From an uncultured Clostridia bacterium (GTDB lineage: Bacteria; Bacillota; Clostridia; Christensenellales; Aristaeellaceae), in assembly GCA_947631405.1 (NCBI GenBank), contig CANRLC010000010.1, positions 1 to 62,858 on the forward strand: a DNA stretch of 62,858 nt, read 5' to 3'. The notes beneath the pieces are model-generated. The model ran no database searches, had not been told where the DNA came from, and was given only the letters and a program-made list of their open reading frames with translations. This document shows, piece by piece, positions 45,794 to 54,295 of this stretch (within the stretch, counting starts at the first letter, position 1; each line of letters begins with the position of its first letter). A program made the translations under genes and the position numbers.

Positions 45794-45815
45794 CGCTACT
45801 CCTCCTAAACTCCAA

Positions 45816-46208
45816 TCAGCGCTTGGAGAACTGCGGCGCGCGGCGGGCGGCCTTCAGGCCGTACTTCTTGCGCTCCTTCATGCGCGGGTCGCGCGTGAGG
45901 AAACCGGCCTTCTTGATGGCGGGACGAAGCTCCGGGTCGGCCTTCACCAGCGCACGGGCGATGCCGTGGCGGATGGCGCCGGCCTGTCCGGCGAGGCCGC
46001 CGCCGTAGACGTTCACCAGCACGTCATAGCGCCCCTCCAGCGAGGTGAGCGCGAGCGGCTGGCGGACAGTCATCTTGAGCGTCTCCAGACCGAAGTAGTT
46101 GTCGATCTCGCGACCGTTGATCGCGATCTTGCCGTCGCCGGGAACGAGGCGGACGCGGGCGATGGCCTTCTTGCGGCGGCCGACCGCCTGATACTGAACC
46201 TGTGCCAT
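45816..46208 (-). CDS. rpsI: 30S ribosomal protein S9
   Basis: A 130-residue ribosomal protein: [19 protein letters not shown] at the start, [20 protein letters not shown] in the middle and the conserved C-terminal tail SKR that contacts P-site tRNA. ATG at 46208 is chosen behind GGAAGGAG. Downstream of rplM with a 21-bp gap. Confidence 0.98.
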   Translation of the reverse strand: MAQVQYQAVGRRKKAIARVRLVPGDGKIAINGREIDNYFGLETLKMTVRQPLALTSLEGRYDVLVNVYGGGLAGQAGAIRHGIARALVKADPELRPAIKKAGFLTRDPRMKERKKYGLKAARRAPQFSKR

Positions 46209-46229
46209 GAGGTCAAACACTCCTTCCGA

Positions 46230-46667
46230 TTACTTCTTCACCAGTTCGAGCGCGACGGGCTGCTGCGCCGTGTGCTCGTGCTCGCTGCCCGCGTACACGC
46301 GCAGCTTGCGCAGCATCTGGCGGCCAAGCGGGCCTTTGGGCAGCATGCCCTGCACGGCGTGCTTGACGGCGAACTCCGGCTTCTTGGCGATGAGATCGCG
46401 ATAGCGGGTCTCCTTCAGTCCGCCCGGATAGCCGGAATGATGGTAGTAGACCTTCTGATCGAGCTTCTTGCCGGTCAGAACGACCTTGGCCGCATTGACG
46501 ACGATCACATGGTCGCCGGTATCGACGTGGGGCGTGAAGGTCGGCTTGTTCTTGCCGCGCAAAATCGCGGCCACCTGGCTGGCCAGACGGCCGAGCGGCA
46601 TGCCGTCGGCGTCCACGATATACCACTTGCGCTCGACGGTCTGGGCGTTTGCCATAAACGTTTTCAC
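46230..46667 (-). CDS. rplM: 50S ribosomal protein L13
   Basis: A 145-residue ribosomal protein: [47 protein letters not shown] and [19 protein letters not shown]. Start is GTG at 46667, seven bases behind GGAGG; a Met four codons in has no site. The 46668-46900 leader is GC-rich with short hairpins; I cannot assign a known L13 leader. Confidence 0.97.
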   Translation of the reverse strand: MKTFMANAQTVERKWYIVDADGMPLGRLASQVAAILRGKNKPTFTPHVDTGDHVIVVNAAKVVLTGKKLDQKVYYHHSGYPGGLKETRYRDLIAKKPEFAVKHAVQGMLPKGPLGRQMLRKLRVYAGSEHEHTAQQPVALELVKK

Positions 46668-46901
46668 GTCAATTTCCTCCTCGTGAGAGCTGGATGTTTG
46701 CGCGCGGGACGCAAGGCCCTGCGCTGCGCGGGCCGCTGGTCGGACGTCCCGCAAGGCGTCGCCGCGCCCGGGGCTAATCAGGCGCGCGCATACGCACAGG
46801 ATATTTTACCCTTTTTGATGCGGGCTTGTCAAGCGTTTTTTCGCCCGTTTCCCGATTTTTTGGCGAAAAAGGCGCGCCCTTTCCCGCGCCCCGCGCCTCG
46901 C

Positions 46902-46930
46902 TTGACAGCGCGCGCGGGCGATGCTAGAAT
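46902..46930 (+). promoter_or_regulatory. Promoter of the membrane acyltransferase
   Basis: TTGACA (46902-46907), 17-bp spacer of GCGCGCGCGGG type, TAGAAT (46925-46930). Confidence 0.75.
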
Positions 46931-46958
46931 GGGAAAAACCGCTTCGGGAGGGAGAGCC

Positions 46959-48008
46959 ATGCGCGGGCGCAAAGCGCTCAACGGCGAGATCGAGCTTTTG
47001 CGGCTGCTGATGGCCGCCGAGATCGTCCTCTTTCACGGCGTCGGCGGCGGCGGGTATCTGGCCGTCGATTTCTTCTTCATGCTCTCCGGCTGCTTCGCCG
47101 CGCGCAGGGCCGCGCGCCATCCGGGCGCGGGCTGCCGCGAGGCGGCGGCGTGGACGCTCGCCAAGTTTGCGCGCATCTATCCCTATGTGCTGCCCGTCTG
47201 CGCCGTCCACCTGCTCCTGCGCGGCGCGATCGCCGGGCTGGGCGCGGCGGGAACGCTGCGCTCGCTTCTCTACGAATCCTTTCAGATCGGCCTGCTCAGC
47301 GCGAGCGGCCTGTTCTCCGGCTCGCACAATTTCCTCTCCCACCTGTGGTATCTCTCCTGCCTAATGATGCTGCTGCCCGTGTTTTACAGCCTGCTCCTGC
47401 GGCGGCGCGAGGCGTTTTTGTATGTGCTCGCCCCGCTGTGCGCGCTGTTTTGCTACGGCTACTGCGCGCGCGCCTACGGCAACATCCTGCTCTCGCACGA
47501 GTGGAACGGCTTCCTGCTGCTGGGCATGATTCGCGCGTGGGCGGGCCTGTGCATGGGCGCGTGCGTCTCCCTCGCGGCGGATCGCCTCGCCGCCCTGCCG
47601 CCGCTCACGCGGGCGGGTCGCGCGCTGCTCGCGGCGATCGAGCTATGCGGCCTCGCCGGCGCCTGCGCCTACATGGCCTCCGACGCGATGGGCATGCTCG
47701 ACTTTTTGGCGATCGCGCTGCTCGCGCTTCTGGCGGCGATCGCGCTGTCCGCCCGCTCCGCCGTTCACGCGGCGCTCGACCGCGCCGGCCGCCTCTTCCC
47801 CTTCGGCGAATTCTCCCTCGCGCTGTACGCGAGCCACTGGACGATCCCGATGCTGATGCGCGCCCGCACGCCGGAAGCGCCCCTTCCGGCGCTCCCCTAC
47901 CTGCTGTGCTGCCTCGGCTACGCGCTATTGTGGATGCTTCTGGTGCGCCTGATGCGCGGGCTTCATCTGGGACGGCGGCTGCGCGCCCTGCTGTTTTTGC
48001 CGAAATAG
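46959..48008 (+). CDS. Acyltransferase family 3-type membrane protein
   Basis: A 349-residue polytopic protein with about ten hydrophobic segments. It starts with NGEIELLRLLMAAEIVLFHG and VDFFFMLSGCFAARRA, the arrangement seen in acyltransferase-3 (OafB/WecH-like) proteins. There the His of the LFHG element and the FFMLSGF-type motif belong to the active region. Such enzymes acetylate or succinylate surface polysaccharides. ATG at 46959 follows GGGAGGGAG. Stands alone, diverging from rplM. Confidence 0.82.
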   Translation: MRGRKALNGEIELLRLLMAAEIVLFHGVGGGGYLAVDFFFMLSGCFAARRAARHPGAGCREAAAWTLAKFARIYPYVLPVCAVHLLLRGAIAGLGAAGTLRSLLYESFQIGLLSASGLFSGSHNFLSHLWYLSCLMMLLPVFYSLLLRRREAFLYVLAPLCALFCYGYCARAYGNILLSHEWNGFLLLGMIRAWAGLCMGACVSLAADRLAALPPLTRAGRALLAAIELCGLAGACAYMASDAMGMLDFLAIALLALLAAIALSARSAVHAALDRAGRLFPFGEFSLALYASHWTIPMLMRARTPEAPLPALPYLLCCLGYALLWMLLVRLMRGLHLGRRLRALLFLPK

Positions 48009-48036
48009 CGCCCGGAAGTTTTTTTCACATTCCCGC

Positions 48037-48065
48037 TTGACAAGCGCGCGCGCGTTCGCTAGAAT
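48037..48065 (+). promoter_or_regulatory. Promoter of the leuA T-box transcript
   Basis: TTGACA (48037-48042), 17-bp alternating GC spacer, TAGAAT (48060-48065). Confidence 0.8.
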
Positions 48066-48084
48066 AAGGGCAAGTCCATATTCT

Positions 48085-48358
48085 CCCCTGTTGGGAAAAG
48101 ACGATGATGGGAACAAATCGACGGATCCCCTCCGCTCAGAGAGGCGGCGCTCGGTGCGAGCCGCCCGGAGGCCGTTTGAAAGCTCCTCCCGGAGTCGCGC
48201 GGGCGAACGGCAGTAGTCCGCGACGGTTGACCCCGTGAACGGTCGGGCCTTGTTTGAGGCCGCGAGGGCTGCGCAAGCAGCCGAAATAGGGTGGTACCGC
48301 GCTGAAACCATGCGCCCCTATGCCGCAATGCCGCGGCTGGGGGTTGTTTTTTACCCCC
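48085..48358 (+). ncRNA. T-box leader of leuA
   Basis: Signatures in order: GACGATGATGGGAACA at the base of stem I, the AGAGAGGCGGCGCTCGGTGCGAG region (AG bulge and distal loop, given in part), the stem II AGTAG...GACGG element, then the T-box AGGGTGGTACCGCG (48287-48302). A terminator CCCC...GCCGC...GCGGC...GGGG with T-run (48311-48354) follows. Uncharged tRNA would stabilise the antiterminator. A leucine specifier is expected from the gene; CTC at 48183-48185 is a candidate I could not confirm. Confidence 0.93.
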
Positions 48359-48384
48359 GGCGAACCGAGCGAAAGGAGAACGCC

Positions 48385-50073
48385 ATGAATACCGGCTGCA
48401 AGAAGTACGTCCCCTTTACCCCCGTCTCCCTGCCCGACCGCATTTGGCCGGACAAGCGCATTGAGCGCGCGCCCGTCTGGTGCTCGGTCGACCTGCGCGA
48501 CGGCAATCAGGCGCTGGTGACGCCGATGAACGTCCAGCAGAAGCTGGAGTTCTTCAAGCTGCTCGTCGATCTGGGCTTCAAGGAGATCGAGGTCGGCTTC
48601 CCCTCCGCCTCCGAGACGGAGTACGAGTTCCTGCGCGCGCTCATCGACGGGCATCACATCCCGGACGACGTGACCATTCAGGTGCTGGTGCAGGCGCGCG
48701 AGCACCTCATCCGCAAGACGTTCGAGGCCGTGCGCGGTGCGAAGAACGTCATCTTCCACTTCTACAACTCCACCTCCGCGCTCCAGCGCAAGGTGGTCTT
48801 TAAGAAGGACATGCAGGGCATCACCGACATCGCCGTGACGGCGGCGAAGCTCATCCGCCAGCTCACCGACGAGTTCGAGGGCGACACGCGCTTCCGCTTT
48901 GAGTATTCGCCCGAGTCCTTCTCCGGCACGGAGACGGACTTCGCCGTGGACATCTGCCATCAGGTGATGGTCGCCCTCGGCGCGACGAAGGAGGATCCGA
49001 TCATCCTCAACCTGCCCAACACGGTCGAGCTGAACACGCCCAACACGTTCGCCGACCAGATCGAATACTTCATCCGTCACCTGCCCGACCGCGAGGCCGC
49101 GATCATCTCCGTCCATCCGCACAACGACCGCGGCACCGGCGTCGCGGCGACGGAGCTGAGCCTGATGGCCGGGGCCGAGCGCGTGGAGGGTACGCTCTTT
49201 GGCAACGGCGAGCGCACCGGCAATCTGGACATCGTGACCGTGGCGCTGAACATGTACACGCAGGGCATCGACCCCGGCCTCGACTTTTCGCACATCGACC
49301 ATGTGCGCGACATGTGCGAGCAGTACACGCGCCTGCAGGTGCCCGAGCGCTGGCCCTACGCGGGCAAGCTGGCCTTTACCGCGTTCTCCGGCTCGCATCA
49401 GGACGCGATCAACAAGGGCCACGAGTACATGCGCGAGTCAAAGTCGCCCTACTGGGAGATCCCGTATCTGCCCATCGACCCCGCCGACGTCGGGCGCGAA
49501 TACGAGCCGATCATCCGCATCAACAGCCAGAGCGGCAAGGGCGGCGCGGCCTTCATCATGGATCACAACTACGGCTACCACCTGCCCAAGGCGATGCACC
49601 CGGAGTTCGGCGCGGTCGTTCAGCTCGAGTGCGATCGCACGGGCCGCGAATTGCAGGCCGAGGAGGTGCTCGCGCTCTTCACCCGCGAGTTCCTCAACAT
49701 CAGCGAGCCTTACGCGCTCTCGCGCGCCAAGTTCTACGAGGAGGCCGTCGCGGGCAGCTCCGCCAACATCACGCACTTCTCCGGCGTTCTGAGCATGCGC
49801 GGCAAGTTCGTGCAGCTCGAGTCGCGCGGCAACGGCCCGATCGACGCCTTCTTTGGCGCGTTGGGGCAGGCGGGCATCGAGGGCTACTCCTTCATCACCT
49901 ACTCCGAGCACGCGATCTCGATGGGTTCCGACTCGCAGGCCGTCGCCTACATCCAGCTGCGCGCGCCCGGCGGGCGGCGCATCTACGGCGTGGGCACCGA
50001 GCACAACATCAACTTCGCGTCGGTCAAGGGCATCCTCAGCGCCATCAACCGCTTTGAAAACGGCAAGTTCTAA
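48385..50073 (+). CDS. leuA: 2-isopropylmalate synthase
   Basis: A 562-residue enzyme condensing 2-oxoisovalerate with acetyl-CoA, first step of leucine synthesis. It is the longer (LeuA2) type: WCSVDLRDGNQALVTPM, EVGFPSASETEYEF, the metal-binding HPHNDRGTGVA, GTLFGNGERTGNLDI, and a C-terminal regulatory domain from about residue 430. ATG at 48385 after GAAAGGAG. Preceded by the T-box leader; no other leu genes follow. Confidence 0.96.
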   Translation: MNTGCKKYVPFTPVSLPDRIWPDKRIERAPVWCSVDLRDGNQALVTPMNVQQKLEFFKLLVDLGFKEIEVGFPSASETEYEFLRALIDGHHIPDDVTIQVLVQAREHLIRKTFEAVRGAKNVIFHFYNSTSALQRKVVFKKDMQGITDIAVTAAKLIRQLTDEFEGDTRFRFEYSPESFSGTETDFAVDICHQVMVALGATKEDPIILNLPNTVELNTPNTFADQIEYFIRHLPDREAAIISVHPHNDRGTGVAATELSLMAGAERVEGTLFGNGERTGNLDIVTVALNMYTQGIDPGLDFSHIDHVRDMCEQYTRLQVPERWPYAGKLAFTAFSGSHQDAINKGHEYMRESKSPYWEIPYLPIDPADVGREYEPIIRINSQSGKGGAAFIMDHNYGYHLPKAMHPEFGAVVQLECDRTGRELQAEEVLALFTREFLNISEPYALSRAKFYEEAVAGSSANITHFSGVLSMRGKFVQLESRGNGPIDAFFGALGQAGIEGYSFITYSEHAISMGSDSQAVAYIQLRAPGGRRIYGVGTEHNINFASVKGILSAINRFENGKF

Positions 50074-50095
50074 GAAAATACGCCGGAGCCTTTGC

Positions 50096-50126
50096 GCCCT
50101 CCCCTGTCGCCGGGGAGGGCTTTTTC
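50096..50126 (+). terminator. leuA terminator
   Basis: GCCCTCCCC / GGGGAGGGC stem followed by TTTTT. Confidence 0.93.
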
Positions 50127-50144
50127 CTCTGCGCACGATTTCCA

Positions 50145-50174
50145 TTGGACAAATCCCGCGCGCGCATGTATAAT
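50145..50174 (+). promoter_or_regulatory. Promoter of the phospholipase C-like gene
   Basis: TTGGAC (50145-50150), 18-bp spacer, perfect TATAAT (50169-50174), 30 bp before the start codon. Confidence 0.6.
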
Positions 50175-50204
50175 GACGGCATCCCACCGCATCGAGGTGA
50201 TCCC

Positions 50205-51188
50205 ATGCCCGCATCCTATGTACACCAAAGCGTGGCGCTGCGCGCGCTGACGCCCGGCCTCGTGCCGGACGACGGCGGTGCATTGACCATGGCGGCGCTG
50301 GCCGGGGCCGAGGGGCCGGATCCGATGTTCTTCTCCTTCGCGCCGAACCCGGGCGGGCCGTACCCGCCGAAGGTGGGCAGCCTGATGCACACCCGCCGGA
50401 CGGACGAGTTCCTCGCGGCGCTGTGCGAGGCGTGCGCGGGGAGCGAACTCACGCGCGCCTATGCGCTGGGCTTCATGACCCACTACGCGACGGACACGAC
50501 CTTCCACCCGTTCGTGTACGCCCGCTCGCTCGACGGCCGCGGCGCATACTCCTCCAGCGCACACTGCACGCTGGAGCACGGCTGGGAGACGATGCTCTAC
50601 CGCCGTCAGGGGCACGAGACGGGCCTGCCGCGCCAGATGGCGGGCTTCGCGGGGCTGACCGCCGCCCAGAAGGACGAAATCGCCCGGGCGCTCGCCGCGG
50701 CGATCGCGAAGATCTTCCCGGAGAGCGCGCTCTCGCTGCGGCGCACGCGGCAGAGCTTTGACGACGCGGTGGGCGTGTGTGACCTGCTGCGCTCGCAGAG
50801 CGGGCGCAAGTATCGCCTGCTGGGCGCGGCGCTCTCGCCGCTGCGGCTGGACGTGCCGCTGCACGCGCACATGATGCCGCCCGAGCCGCCCGAGGGGGAC
50901 GCCGCCAACGACGCACACGCCCCTTGGGCCTCGCCGTGGGCGCCGGACGAGCCGCGCACGGAGGGCTTTGGCGAGCTGTATGATGCGGCGGTTTCCCGCG
51001 CGGGCGAGCTGGCGGAGTGCGCGCGGGGCGCGATGCAGGGCCGCGTGTCGCGCGCGAGCCTGATTTCCCTTACGGGCGGCAAGAGCTACGACTCCGGCCT
51101 GCCGTGGCAGGAATCCGTTCCCGTGGAGCGCTCGCCGGGCGCGCTGCGCGCGGCGCAGGCGGCCGCGAAGGGATCGGATAAACGATAA
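50205..51188 (+). CDS. Zinc-dependent phospholipase C-like protein
   Basis: A 327-residue protein. MPASYVHQSVALRAL at the N-terminus and ALGFMTHYATDTTFHPFV in the middle place histidines and aspartates as in the Zn_dep_PLPC (phospholipase C / S1-P1 nuclease-like) fold. THCTLEH-like (AHCTLEHGWETML) supplies further ligands. No signal peptide, so it is likely intracellular, unlike secreted phospholipases. Substrate unknown. ATG 50205 follows GAGGTGATCCC. Confidence 0.75.
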   Translation: MPASYVHQSVALRALTPGLVPDDGGALTMAALAGAEGPDPMFFSFAPNPGGPYPPKVGSLMHTRRTDEFLAALCEACAGSELTRAYALGFMTHYATDTTFHPFVYARSLDGRGAYSSSAHCTLEHGWETMLYRRQGHETGLPRQMAGFAGLTAAQKDEIARALAAAIAKIFPESALSLRRTRQSFDDAVGVCDLLRSQSGRKYRLLGAALSPLRLDVPLHAHMMPPEPPEGDAANDAHAPWASPWAPDEPRTEGFGELYDAAVSRAGELAECARGAMQGRVSRASLISLTGGKSYDSGLPWQESVPVERSPGALRAAQAAAKGSDKR

Positions 51189-51214
51189 AATTTGACGCCA
51201 TCCATTAAAACGCC

Positions 51215-51243
51215 TTGCAATCGCGCGTCTCTTGCCGTATAAT
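51215..51243 (+). promoter_or_regulatory. Promoter of the ECF S component gene
   Basis: TTGCAA (51215-51220), 17-bp spacer, perfect TATAAT (51238-51243). No THF riboswitch was recognised in the short leader. Confidence 0.65.
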
Positions 51244-51289
51244 GCTCATAAATGCGCGCCCAACGCGGGCGACATCCGGAGGTGATCGC

Positions 51290-51859
51290 ATGGCGTCCTC
51301 TTCCCTTTCCTTCGTGCGCGAGCAATTTGTCAGCTCGGCGCGCGCCCTTCGGCGCACGCGCACCCTCGCGCTGACGGGCGTTCTGCTCGCCGCGCAGATC
51401 GCGCTCGCCTCCTACGGCTCCCTGCGGCTGACGGACAGCCTGTGGGTGTCGCTCTCGCATCTGGCGCTCGCGCCAACGGCGATGCTCTTTGGCCCGGTGG
51501 TCGCCGCCGTGCAGGCCGCCGCGAGCGACATCCTGAGCTTTCTCATTCGCCCGAGCGGGCCGTACTTCCCGGGCTTTACGCTCACGGCGCTGCTCTCCGG
51601 GGTGATCTACGGCGTGGCGCTCTACCGCACGCGCTGCACGCTCGTACACATCGTGATCGCGCGCGCGGCGATCGTCGTGCTGCTCAACATCCTGCTCAAC
51701 ACGCTCTTTCTGACGATGCTCTACGGCCCGTCCTACTTTGCGACGATGCCCGCGCGCGCGCTCAAGAGCCTGATCCAGTGGCCCATCGACTGCGCGCTGC
51801 TCGCGGTCGTGCTGCGGCTGGTGCGGCGCATCCCGCTGCCTCCGGACACGCGGGGATAA
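51290..51859 (+). CDS. ECF transporter S component, folate (FolT)-type
   Basis: About 189 residues with six hydrophobic segments. The N-terminal ALTGVLLAAQIALASYGSLRL carries the A-rich motif that binds the ECF T subunit, and LWVSLSHLALAPTAMLFGPVVAA and FFPGFTLTALLSGVIYGVALYR (in part) are typical of the folate-type S component. The shared ATPases and T protein are not in the window. ATG 51290 follows CCGGAGGTG. Confidence 0.85.
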   Translation: MASSSLSFVREQFVSSARALRRTRTLALTGVLLAAQIALASYGSLRLTDSLWVSLSHLALAPTAMLFGPVVAAVQAAASDILSFLIRPSGPYFPGFTLTALLSGVIYGVALYRTRCTLVHIVIARAAIVVLLNILLNTLFLTMLYGPSYFATMPARALKSLIQWPIDCALLAVVLRLVRRIPLPPDTRG

Positions 51860-52135
51860 CCGCATGTAATACTTTGCCGTGGAGCACAGGATGGGGTCTG
51901 GGGACAATGTCCCCAGACAGGGTTTGGGGCGGTAGCCCCAACGTTCCCCAAATCGCGAAGCGATTGTAAAGAGTAGCCCGGAAGCGAAGCGATCCCGGGC
52001 GGGCGGATTATGAAAAGTTACTTTATCCAGCTTTTGCTTGTCCGGCGTAATCCAATGTCGGAGTGTGTGTAGATCACTCGATTTGAGAATAGTAAAAGGC
52101 GATCACGGCGTCGTGACCGCTTTTTTATTGGCGCT
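51860..52135. other. Intergenic region with several palindromes
   Basis: No gene. Contains a perfect 10-bp stem GTCTGGGGAC-AAT-GTCCCCAGAC (51897-51919), then TTGGGGC-GGTA-GCCCCAA (51924-51941), then TCGCGAAGCGA and CCCGGAAGCG...CCCGGG near 51952-52000. The last 40 bp hold the terminator listed next. Series of different hairpins within 110 bp suggest a REP-like composite element. Confidence 0.6.
52098..52130. terminator. Terminator downstream of the peptidoglycan-binding protein gene
   Basis: GCGATCACG-GCGT-CGTGACCGC hairpin with a T-run on the plus strand; as a hairpin it also lies at the 3' end of the minus-strand gene. Confidence 0.65.
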
Positions 52136-53992
52136 TCAAAGCATCTTCTGCGTTTCCTCCCAGCCCTCGGAGAGCACCTTTTGAAAGGCGACCGCGTTGG
52201 GGCCGATGCTCTCCGCCTTCTCCATCGAGATCGGGAAATGGACGCACAGGTGGCCCTTGAAATCGTTGGTGGTGATGTGCTGCGAGCTGTGCGGCGCGCT
52301 CGCCGTTGAGGCCATGTACGTCTTCCCGTCGGCAAACGTCACCCAGACGGGCTTGCGCGTCCAGTCCTGCTTGCCGCCGAACGCCTGCGTCATCGCGGCG
52401 GTGTCCTGCTTGGTCAGCGGCTCCGCGTCCATGTGCGCGTCCTTGGTCATGATGCGCAGCGTCCACGAGATGCCCGTGGAATAGTCGTACACGGTGCAGT
52501 GTTCGCCGTTCGCGTAGTTCCTGCGCCAGCCGTAGAAGTCGGCGTAGATCACGTTGCCCGCCTTTGCAGACGCGGTCGGCACGGCGGAGGCCGCCGTGCC
52601 GTTTGCAAGATCCGCGTTGATCGCCGAGAGCGTGTTTCGCCCCGCGATGCCGTCCGCCGTCAGCCCCTTGGCCGACTGATACGCCTGCACCGCCGCCGTC
52701 GTCTGCGTGCCATAGTAACCCGTCGCCGTCCCGGCGAAGTAGCCCAGAGCCGCGAGCGCGTTTTGCAGGCGCTTCACGTCCTCTGAGCGGCTGCCGTAGC
52801 GCAGGGTGCGCGTCGTGTCGAGCTGGCTTGAGGCGTGCGCCGCCGTCGTTCCCGGGGCCGCCGTCGCCCCCGGAGCGGGCGTCGCGCCGGGCGCGGGCGT
52901 TTTCCCGCTCATCTCCTCAAAGATCTTGTCCAGCGTCCTCGGCCCCGCGACGCCGTCCGCCGAGAGACCGTGGTCGCGCTGGAAGAGCCGCACCGCTTCC
53001 TTCGTCAGCCGCCCGTAGCTGCCGGTGACCGTGCCGGTGTAGTAGTCGAGCGTCTTCAAATTCTCCTGCAGCGCACGCACAGCGTCGCCGCTCATCCCCT
53101 CCTTGAGCAGCGTCGCCGAACCGTCCGCCGGGGCCGCCGTCGTCCCCGCTGTCGTCGTCCCCGGGGAGGCCGTCTGCGCGCCGCCGCTCATCACCGCAAA
53201 GAGCTTGTCCAGCGTGCGCGGCCCGGCCACGCCGTCCGCGGAGAGGCCGTTCTTCTTCTGGAACTGCCGCACGGCCTCCTTCGTCAGCCGCCCGTAGCTG
53301 CCGGTGACCGTTCCAGTGTAATAGCCCAGCGTCTTCAAATTCTCCTGCAGCGCACGCACCGCGTCGCCGCTCATCCCCTCCTTGAGCAGCGTCGCCGAGC
53401 TATTCGACGGGTTAATCGTCGTCCCCGCAGCCGGCGCGCCGCCCAACAGCGCCGCAAGCTGGGAAAGCGTCCTCGGCCCCGCGACGCCGTCCGCAGAGAG
53501 GCCGTATTTCTTCTGAAACCTGCGCACGGCCTCCTTCGTCAAATCGCCGTAATGCCCGGTCGCCGTGCCCGTGAAATAGCCCAGCGCCTTCAAGTCCTCC
53601 TGAAGCCGCTGCACGGCCGAGCTTTGCATGCCGCTGCGCAGCACGGTCGAGCCGTCTGCATACGCGCCGACCTGCGCGGCGGTTCCGCCCGTCAGCGCGA
53701 TCTCCACGCCCGACTTCTCCGCGATCCAGCGGAGGGTGTCCTCGTCCGCCACGCCCGTCTGCGGCAGGCCGTAGCGCTTTTGGAATTTCTTGACCGCGGC
53801 CTGCGTCTTCTCGCCGAAGCTGCCGGTGATGTCCGCGTAGTAAAAGTTCAGCTCGGTCAGCGCCGTCTGCATCTGCGCGATCGCATCCGCGCTGTCGCCG
53901 ATGCGGTAGCTCTGCGCCCGCGCCGGAACGCCCGCGGCGAGCATCGCCCCCGCCAGCGCCAGCGCGCACGCCCTTCTCCTGCGCCTGTCCAT
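52136..53992 (-). CDS. Secreted protein with five peptidoglycan-binding repeats and an unassigned C-terminal domain
   Basis: A 618-residue exported protein. After a basic signal peptide (residues 1-26, AGVPARAQ) come five PG_binding_1 repeats at about 30-95, 112-182, 200-270, 295-360 and 395-460. Each has the pattern L..LGY(Y/F)TGT.TG.YG..T..AV..FQ...GL..DGVAG..TL. The middle repeats are near-identical, so recently duplicated, and are joined by Ala/Pro/Gly/Thr linkers. Residues 480-618 are a distinct domain with YDYSTGISWTLRIMTKDAHMD, H520 and GHLCVHFP (580-587), not matching the L,D-transpeptidase SHGCxR motif that I know. Likely wall-bound hydrolase or binding protein. Confidence 0.85.
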   Translation of the reverse strand: MDRRRRRACALALAGAMLAAGVPARAQSYRIGDSADAIAQMQTALTELNFYYADITGSFGEKTQAAVKKFQKRYGLPQTGVADEDTLRWIAEKSGVEIALTGGTAAQVGAYADGSTVLRSGMQSSAVQRLQEDLKALGYFTGTATGHYGDLTKEAVRRFQKKYGLSADGVAGPRTLSQLAALLGGAPAAGTTINPSNSSATLLKEGMSGDAVRALQENLKTLGYYTGTVTGSYGRLTKEAVRQFQKKNGLSADGVAGPRTLDKLFAVMSGGAQTASPGTTTAGTTAAPADGSATLLKEGMSGDAVRALQENLKTLDYYTGTVTGSYGRLTKEAVRLFQRDHGLSADGVAGPRTLDKIFEEMSGKTPAPGATPAPGATAAPGTTAAHASSQLDTTRTLRYGSRSEDVKRLQNALAALGYFAGTATGYYGTQTTAAVQAYQSAKGLTADGIAGRNTLSAINADLANGTAASAVPTASAKAGNVIYADFYGWRRNYANGEHCTVYDYSTGISWTLRIMTKDAHMDAEPLTKQDTAAMTQAFGGKQDWTRKPVWVTFADGKTYMASTASAPHSSQHITTNDFKGHLCVHFPISMEKAESIGPNAVAFQKVLSEGWEETQKML

Positions 53993-54206
53993 AAGGTCGC
54001 TCCTTTCCCCATCCCGCCGGGCGGGACGCGTTTGCCCTGTGTAGGGATATGCCGCCAGCGCGGCGCATCCTCACGCGTTCGCCTCAATTCGGGGATTTTT
54101 TTGTCCTTCCCTTATATAGACGCGCGAAGCGGAGGAAAATTTCACCTTTTTTGCAAAAAATGGGTTATTGGAAAAGCGCGCGCCAATGGGAGACGCCAAG
54201 GACGAA
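53993..54206. other. Divergent intergenic region
   Basis: No gene. It separates the peptidoglycan-binding protein (minus) from the alpha/beta hydrolase (plus). AT-rich stretches near 54105-54165 may hold the minus-strand promoter (TATATA near 54114), but no clear pair of boxes is seen. Confidence 0.4.
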
Positions 54207-54235
54207 TTGACAGCGTGGCAAAAAACGGATATAGT
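54207..54235 (+). promoter_or_regulatory. Promoter of the alpha/beta hydrolase
   Basis: TTGACA (54207-54212), 17-bp spacer, TATAGT (54230-54235), 60 bp before the start. Confidence 0.75.
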
Positions 54236-54295
54236 TTCCTTAGCGCCGGCGCGAACACGCCGCGCGTTTAAGACGAAAAAGACGGGGAGGGCGTC

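Noticed and set aside
46668-46900. Ribosomal protein L13 autoregulatory leader
   Set aside because: GC-rich hairpins are present but I could not match them to the known leader structure.
51181-51289. THF riboswitch before the folate-type ECF gene
   Set aside because: Leader after the promoter is under 50 nt and lacks the conserved aptamer blocks.
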